A DNA stretch of 64,000 nucleotides, taken from Elmis aenea. Taxonomy: Eukaryota > Arthropoda > Insecta > Coleoptera > Elmidae. Shown here one piece after another: positions 59,201-64,000 of the stretch (position 1 is the stretch's first letter; every line of letters begins with the position of its first letter). The notes below the pieces were generated by a model. That model was not told where the DNA came from and did no database searches. It worked only from the letters and a program-made list of their open reading frames with translations. Location of the stretch: contig OX393579.1 of the NCBI GenBank assembly GCA_947652605.1, positions 38,632,970 through 38,696,969 of the forward strand. Direction: 5' to 3'. The position numbers were made by a program, and so were the translations under genes.

Positions 59201-62200
59201 TCATAATTTTTGAGTCAACGTATTTTGATAACATATTTCACAACTGTTTTAACTTATTTGGAGGTTAGGGGAAAGTACCCATGAATGGGACAGTCCTTGG
59301 ATGGGACATTCTTAATAAACTATAGTAAAACACAAATCTTTATGTACGTGCATAGATGGTAAATCGCGTACCTAATGTACAGCCACATTTCGAAGTTCTC
59401 ATGTTGTACACAACACGATTGTATGCACGTACATAAAGATTTGTGTTATAGTTTATTAAGAATGTCCCATCCAAGGACTGTCCCATTCATGGGTACTTTC
59501 CCCTACTTGGAATTTAATCGTATTATCTGAATGCCTAAATGTAGGCAAATATTTTCAAAAGTTTTCTTGTTATGTTAACATTGTATTCCCAAAAACTGTT
59601 TTTAAATTTAATTTATGTTCGTCCACTATTGTCAACAATGTTTTTAAAAGCATGCCATAAATAACGAATAAGAAAATTAACATAAAAAAGGAACGAAAAA
59701 ATAATGTTGTAACCACTAAAAGTTGGAGACCATTAGGACCATTTCATAGAGTTTTAAAAATTTTAATATAACATAAAGTTATATCGACGAGACAAAACAA
59801 TGTTTCCATTTTTTCTAAAACCTTTTACAAGTTTATAAATCAGTATAAAATCTTCTATGATAGGTTGGGATAGTTGTCGTCCAAATTGAATTATCCGGTG
59901 AAATAAATTTAATTAAATTAAAAGATTAAATATCAGATACACAGAATTTAAATTGTTGTTTCTATTTTAAGCTGTCGAATGTCAAAAGAACGATGAATAA
60001 CATCTACAGTACAGCCAGAATATGTCCTTATGAAAAACAAAAATGTGACGTTCATACAGAAGGCTTAAGCTTAGATCCAGGTAAATGTATATTTATAAAG
60101 TTTCAACATACTTTACATTGATTTCTCACAGACATTGAAGATATGATGGCCGATTCTAAAAATTACGAAGAACTGTTGTACTACTGGAAAGGTTGGAGAA
60201 ATGCCACTGGCGGTAAAATAAAAAAATATTTCAAACATTTTGTAGATCTTTCTAACGAAGCAGCTCGAGCAAATAGTAAGTAAAAATCACCTATTTCAAT
60301 AACCGTTTTTCATATTATTTGTTCTAGCTAAGTTTATAAGGTTCCTGCTTTTAAATTTTTTATCGCAATAAAAACGTTAATATCAAAAAATAAGAGATAG
60401 TATTAAAAAATAATGAGACTAAAACAGTGAAACCAAGTACAAAATATATTCGAAAATATCAAAAATCATTCTTTACAGCACTTTCCATAAAACACAATTT
60501 TTCAAACGGTTTATATACTTTACTTACTCATCTAATAATATTTTATGTAAGTCTGTTAAATTATGCACCTAACACAGTATTGTTGGACTCAGAATCTGAT
60601 TTAAATCGTCTGTTTTAAAACTTCAGCAAAAAAATGAAATCCACAGAAAGTTAAGTAAAAAAAGGCGAAATGTGAATTCGTTTTTTACGGACATTTCTTT
60701 GAGTATTTGCTGATGGACTGCCGATCCATAAGCGAGCGCATTATCGTGATGCAAGCAGGGCTGTGGAGTCGGAGTCGGAGTCGGAGTCGGAGTAGTAGTC
60801 GGAGTCGGAGTCGAAGTCGGAGTCGGAGTCGGAGTCGGAGTCGGAGTCGGAGTCGGAGTTTAGAAGGAATTCCTGGTCAGTGGAGTCGGAGTCAGAGTCG
60901 GAAAAAATGTACCGACTTCGACTCTGACTCCGATTCCGCAAAATTTGAACTCAAACCTTAAATAACTTCTTTATATTTATTTGTCTTTTTTATATTACAC
61001 ACCATAAAGTGTATAAGTATTTAATTTTGTCGCACTCGGAGTCAGAGTCGAATTTTGTTTCACCGACTCCGCAGCCCTGGATACAGGGATACATTCTACG
61101 TAAAAATATCGTGTTTTAAAAAATAATTGTAAAGTTGATCCTCCTGCCTAAAAAATAAGTGCATAGCCTTTTATGTTTTTGGAGCCGCATGAAAAGTTGG
61201 AACACTTAAATATGGAATGTTCAAATCTGAAAAATGCACCAGTAGAATCATTCAAATCTTGAATCGTTCAACGCTGGAATCATGCAACACGGGAATCGCT
61301 CATCACAAGAAAGCTCAAATCTGGAATCCAGAAATTAAGAATTTTTGCTGCCCTCTATATTAGCCAAAGTATGAGATAATTACAGAAAACCAATATAAAA
61401 TTTTTCAAAATAATTTGTTTAAACTTTATTTACTGACTAAGCATTATAACTACGCAATTTTGCCCCAATTTGTAGCCCTTCGGTTACATTAACACGATGC
61501 TTTTATCTTCCACTATACAATAGATAAATCAAAATCTGTAATTATATCATACTTTGACTGTTGTAATATAGAGGGCAGCAAAAATTCTTAATTTCTGGAT
61601 TCCAGATTTGAGCTTTCTTGTGATGAGCGATTCCCGTGTTACATGATTCCAGCGTTGAACGATTCACGATTTGAATGATTCTACCGGTGCATTTTCCAGA
61701 TTTGAACATTCCATATTTAAATGTTCCAGATATGAATGGCTTACCCTGTTTTTTTGTGACCTTGGATTAATTTTGGCTTTCATTCGATTCTTTGTGGGGA
61801 TCGTAAGGGTAACACCGAGATTCAGCAAACAAAACTATATTCGTTGGTTCATCATGAAGATAGATGAGACATCTAAATTCAGACAAAAAAACTACTTTAT
61901 GTCAATTCGATGATTATTTTGAATAAACTCATTAATTTCCGCAATTTTTAAAACAGTTTAAAAAGATAGTAGGTGAATTAATTTGGCCTTTTTTTAAACT
62001 TTTTATACCAATTAAATACTTTGCACCCAAACAGACTATGATCAGTATGAGCAATGTTGATATTATTATGCGTTTCTGTTGCTATTTTACCCAACCGTAT
62101 TCTCGTTCATTTGTATTTTTCCTACGTGTTCTTCAACCATTTACCCCTTTAAGTATTAATTTTTAATAAATGTTTAAAGTTAGAGCAAATTGTACTTGCT

Positions 62201-63481
62201 TGGATATGATTTGTGCCTACTTGAGAACAAATGCATTAAGAAACAATGTACACTGAGTCAACTCTTACCTATTTTAAATTTTAATATTAAAATCGTAACA
62301 CCAGTGCCAGTCTCTTAGTTTGTCGACCGTCTTCGTAACAACCATCAAAACATTATGCAATACATATCCTTGAAGTAAAAATCAGTGTCTAATTAAAATT
62401 AAATATATAGATTATTTGGATAAAGGCGAACAATGGAGAGATGCTTTCGAATGGCCCACTTTCGAAAGGGATTTAGATCAACTTTGGCAAGAAATTCAAC
62501 CCTTGTACGATGAACTTCACAAATACGTTTTAAGAACACTAAAAAATCATTACGGTGATGTACTGAATTCTTATAATGGATTGATTCCTGCACATATTTT
62601 AGGTATAATAACGAATTTACAATTTGATTAACCAGCTCAAAGATTTACATTTTATAGAAAATTATAAACATGTGCATATTGTCTTACAGAGAATGGTTGA
62701 TATGCGATGAAGTTATTTAGTAATGTGGGCTGCAAAAATTATTATTTATGTACTAATGAATTATTTTTTTAATTAAAAACAGAAAAATTAAATAACAAAA
62801 CAAAATCCGTCCCACAGAATGTAAAACTTGAACTTATATTTCAAAATAAGATTTAGAGCTAACCATATTATTTAGGGTAAATTAACATTTTAAAATTTAA
62901 TTATTAATTACTCAGCTATAATATTTGCAATATAATTAAGTAATTATTACATACAGATTTTTGATGTTCAAAAATATGTGTGTTTTTTTAAGGTGGCTTG
63001 TGTCCCAAATACTGAAAATAAGTTTCAAAACCCTGCCATACTGTTAAAGTTTTCCACAAATTTTTACCCAAATTAGATTTCCTATAATTTCATCGGATAT
63101 TGACCATGCTGCACTATAAAAATTGTATAATTTGGAAGTAGACGTTAAATATTTTAAAAGGTTCTTTTTACTCCCTCGTGAAAAACTATAAAAACACCCC
63201 ATTCCAGGCAATATGTGGGCACAAAACTGGATACATTTAGTTCCTTTAGTGACACCATTTCCCAATGCTAGTAAATTTGACATCACCGAAGCTCTAAAGG
63301 AACATGGCTACACACCGTTAAAGATGTTCGAAAAGGCGGATGAATTTTATCAGTCTTTGGGTTTGGAACCCTCCAGCATGTCTTACAATGTTACTGCAGG
63401 TGCCATGATCGAAAAACCAATGGATCGTGAAGTCCTATGTCATGCAGCCGCTTGGGACTTTTGTAATGGAAAAGATTTTAG
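56050..63481 (+). CDS. Ance-like: Angiotensin-converting-enzyme-like peptidyl-dipeptidase, 5' part (6 exons)
   Basis: M2-family metallopeptidase homologue, normally a secreted or membrane-anchored zinc enzyme that removes dipeptides from peptide C-termini. Exons 56050-56262, 56319-56480, 59972-60080, 60132-60275, 62411-62602 and 63208-63481 join in phase to about 365 residues of one frame. Landmarks: SLDGAR after a hydrophobic run (signal-peptide tail), ICPYEKQKC (first conserved disulphide), YYWKGWRNATGG, HYGDVLNSYNGLIPAHILG, NMWAQNW and GYTPLKMFEKADEF. The last is VLCHAAAWDF, the substrate-site strand before HExxH. N-glycosylation sequons NES, NAT, NAS and NVT fit an exported protein. The start-codon exon and the HExxH exon are outside what I can see. 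Oddities: CHAAAWDFC in place of the usual CHASAWDFY, and an unusual SYNVTAGAM where FW..SM is common. A divergent paralogue is likely. Confidence 0.93.
56319..56480 (+). CDS. ACE-like exon B
   Basis: Acceptor GATCACAG, donor GTAAGT; 54 codons, phase 0 on both sides; preceded by a 56-base intron. Encodes IQAELEGAKFTKEYWKKYFR, then VKRQVLFLSQLGIAALEDGK; the KRQ...L..LG.AAL pattern is an ACE signature. Confidence 0.93.
57131..57423 (-). mobile_element. 3' fragment of the 27505-31663 LINE family, minus strand
   Basis: The reverse strand reads YNKFNTSPGSI, then ELKKKLRKLLISKAYYGVRE and YLND. This matches the ORF2 C-terminus YNKFNTSPESI ... DLKKRLRNVLISKAYYGVSE of the intact LINE. It continues into GAACAAATAAAG and an (ATT)n tail at the left end. 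Severely 5'-truncated, directly abutting the TACAGGG end at 57425. Confidence 0.9.
57425..58937. mobile_element. 1.5-kb foldback element with HTH relic (copy 2)
   Basis: Left TACAGGGTGTCCCAGATTAC, right TAATCTGGGACACCCTGTA. The arms are about 650 bp with high identity (CATGGGGATCTCGCTTATTA in both). The core on the minus strand (58137-58330) encodes a broken DUF4817-like helix-turn-helix, the better preserved part being YPEKRQRRMRNYKNLEI. Homologous to 33120-34120. Confidence 0.92.
59265..59505. mobile_element. 241-bp near-perfect palindromic MITE
   Basis: Left TAGGGGAAAGTACCCATGAA, right the inverse TTCATGGGTACTTTCCCCTA. The arms of about 90 bp are almost identical (ATGGGACAGTCCTTGGATGG in both), with a small loop. 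High arm identity suggests a recent insertion. Confidence 0.92.
59972..60080 (+). CDS. ACE-like exon C (first disulphide)
   Basis: Acceptor TTTTAAG, donor GTAAAT; phase 0 in, phase 1 out. Encodes LSNVKRTMNNIYSTARICPY, then EKQKCDVHTEGLSLDP. The Cys pair six residues apart and the LDP turn correspond to the VC.....C...LDP-type region of ACEs. Confidence 0.93.
60132..60275 (+). CDS. ACE-like exon D
   Basis: Follows a 51-base intron. Acceptor CTCACAG, donor GTAAGT; phase 1 in and out. Encodes DIEDMMADSKNYEELLYYWK, then GWRNATGGKIKKYFKHFVDL and SNEAARA. It aligns naturally with the D.E..MA.S..YE.L.YYW..WR segment of the family. NAT is a glycosylation sequon. Confidence 0.95.
60756..61079. mobile_element. 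hAT-type MITE with a GGAGTC hexamer array (copy 2)
   Basis: Left CAGGGCTGTGGAGTCGG, right CACCGACTCCGCAGCCCTG. Flanks GATGCAAG and GATACAGG agree at 6 of 8, differing by two transitions. The array (60767-60860) is GGAGTC repeated with variants; a second short inverted array is at 60910-60940. Same terminal family as 37864-38028. Confidence 0.85.
61195..61745. repeat. Inverted pair of 16-bp-array repeats (copies 2 and 3)
   Basis: 61195-61390 is the reverse complement of 61530-61745, with a spacer of about 140 bp. Both arms carry the GATTCCAGCGTTGAAC-type array and the GAGGGCAGCAAAAATTC border seen at 9078-9440. Sited in intron 4 of the ACE-like gene. Confidence 0.85.
62411..62602 (+). CDS. 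ACE-like exon E
   Basis: Acceptor ATATATAG, donor GTATAA; phase 1 in and out. With the last base of exon D it gives NYLDKGEQWRDAFEWPTFER, then DLDQLWQEIQPLYDELHKYV, RRTL-like LRTLKNHYGD and LIPAHILG. This strongly matches ACE (W..YE, L..L..EIQPLY..LH.YVR..L..HYG, IPAHLLG). Confidence 0.96.
63208..63481 (+). CDS. ACE-like exon F (substrate-site strand)
   Basis: Acceptor CATTCCAG, donor GTTAGT; phase 1 in, phase 2 out. Encodes GNMWAQNWIHLVPLVTPFPN, then ALKEHGYTPLKMFEKADEFY, SLGLEPSSMSYNVTAGAMIE, KP and DREVLCHAAAWDFCNGKDFR. The next family segment (IKQC..., then HExxH) must lie in a downstream exon beyond 64000. Compared with typical ACEs, Ser of CHASAWDF is Ala, the following Tyr is Cys, and the FW..SM motif is altered. 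Confidence 0.95.
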
Positions 63482-64000
63482 GTTAGTCAAACGTTTTATG
63501 TGCGAGATATTGCGGCTATAAAAATGTTTCACACGTAAAAACGATCACGGAAAATTGAGAGCAATATAGAGAAAGTGGTAGAATATATTTTACACTACAT
63601 GCCAGAATTCAACACTTAATAACATCCGCACGTTAGTTATTATCGTCAAAAGTAATATTACAAAAGCGATAAACCCGAGTTATTTTCAATAAGATGATTT
63701 TTCTCTACATTGCTTTCTTTCATTTCGTTTTAAAGGTTTCAATTTTTTGCTGCAATTCACGTATTTGCTTTTTAATTTACCTACTTTTTGTGCTTCATTT
63801 TATGGTATGTATATGTTTTTTCAATTTATTATGATCATAATCATTTTACATAACGGACATTAAAAAAAAATCGGTATTACAATTTTACCTAAATGCAACT
63901 AAGGAAACGTCTTCGTGGTCATAGGTTCTGGCCTGGCAGCACTAATCAAACGTTACTACCAATACTTTGCGGTACGTTAAAATTTTGAGTGAAATAATTT
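63482..64000 (+). other. Start of ACE-like intron 6, truncated by the window
   Basis: No exon matching the expected IKQC or HExxH sequence was found to the window end. Confidence 0.7.

Larger units (their letters stand above)
56481..59971 (+). other. Intron 2 of the ACE-like gene, element-filled
   Basis: 3.5-kb intron between GTAAGT and TTTTAAG. It contains the LINE fragment 57131-57423, the foldback element 57425-58937 and the palindromic MITE 59265-59505; the rest is AT-rich. Confidence 0.85.
60276..62410 (+). other. Intron 4 of the ACE-like gene, element-rich
   Basis: 2.1-kb intron holding the GGAGTC MITE at 60756-61079 and the 16-bp-array foldback at 61195-61745. Open frames at 60427-60618 and 61671-61913 are not supported. 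Confidence 0.85.

Noticed and set aside
60707..60961. Predicted RS- and SD-repeat proteins
   Set aside because: Same cause: the GGAGTC array of the MITE at 60756-61079 inside an ACE intron.
63893..63985. A GC-richer patch with an open frame and a GTACGT donor-like site near the window end
   Set aside because: Neither frame resembles the expected ACE segment (IKQC or HExxH) and phase does not help; insufficient support for an exon.

Overview
The window is insect nuclear DNA, very AT-rich and gene-poor. The one recognisable host gene has two introns of 51 and 56 bases. Together with the repertoire of foldback and hAT-type elements this suggests a beetle, but that is inference from style, not from a marker gene. 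The only host gene I can support is the 5' part of an angiotensin-converting-enzyme-like peptidyl-dipeptidase (insect Ance/ACE family, M2 peptidase fold) at the right end. Six exons between 56050 and 63481 on the + strand are joined by good GT/AG sites in consistent phases. The exon carrying the zinc-binding HExxH lies beyond the window.

Everything from 1 to about 56000 is transposable elements and unassigned non-coding DNA. Main layout: 22-4281, a three-level nest (LINE in a foldback element in another foldback element). 5741-8164, a large palindrome whose arms are Penelope-like retroelement sequence and whose centre is a foldback MITE. 10340-11690, a non-LTR retrotransposon 3' half, with a decayed relative inverted at 49690-51010. 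12380-14397, two foldback MITEs sharing one TA. 15001-18332, hAT-like elements with perfect 8-bp target duplications. 24007-25299, a dead Tc1/mariner-type element. 27505-31663, a nearly intact CR1/Jockey-type LINE with both ORFs open. 33120-34120, a foldback element carrying a transposase helix-turn-helix relic. 36607-38028, two hAT-like elements 63 bp apart. 41446-43425, a hAT-like element with a foldback MITE inside it; 46395-48265, three small elements. A 200-base N gap (41072-41271) marks a scaffold join.

Two architectures recur. (1) Foldback (palindromic) MITEs of several unrelated sequence families all end in TACAGGGTG or a near variant, with TA at the junction, suggesting one mobilising transposase of the TA-targeting type. 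One family retains a relic helix-turn-helix resembling DUF4817. (2) Elements with CAGGG-type ends and 8-bp target duplications (hAT type) carry arrays of very short units made from the sequence next to their own ends (GGAGTC, GCTCCG, ACGAAA, AACGTTAT).

The most interesting single observation is the LINE at 27505-31663. ORF1 ends in a canonical -1 slippery heptamer A AAT TTT directly before its stop. ORF2 lies in the -1 frame and has no ATG before its endonuclease domain. No new defence or metabolic gene system is visible. No CRISPR array, rRNA or tRNA was recognised by eye.
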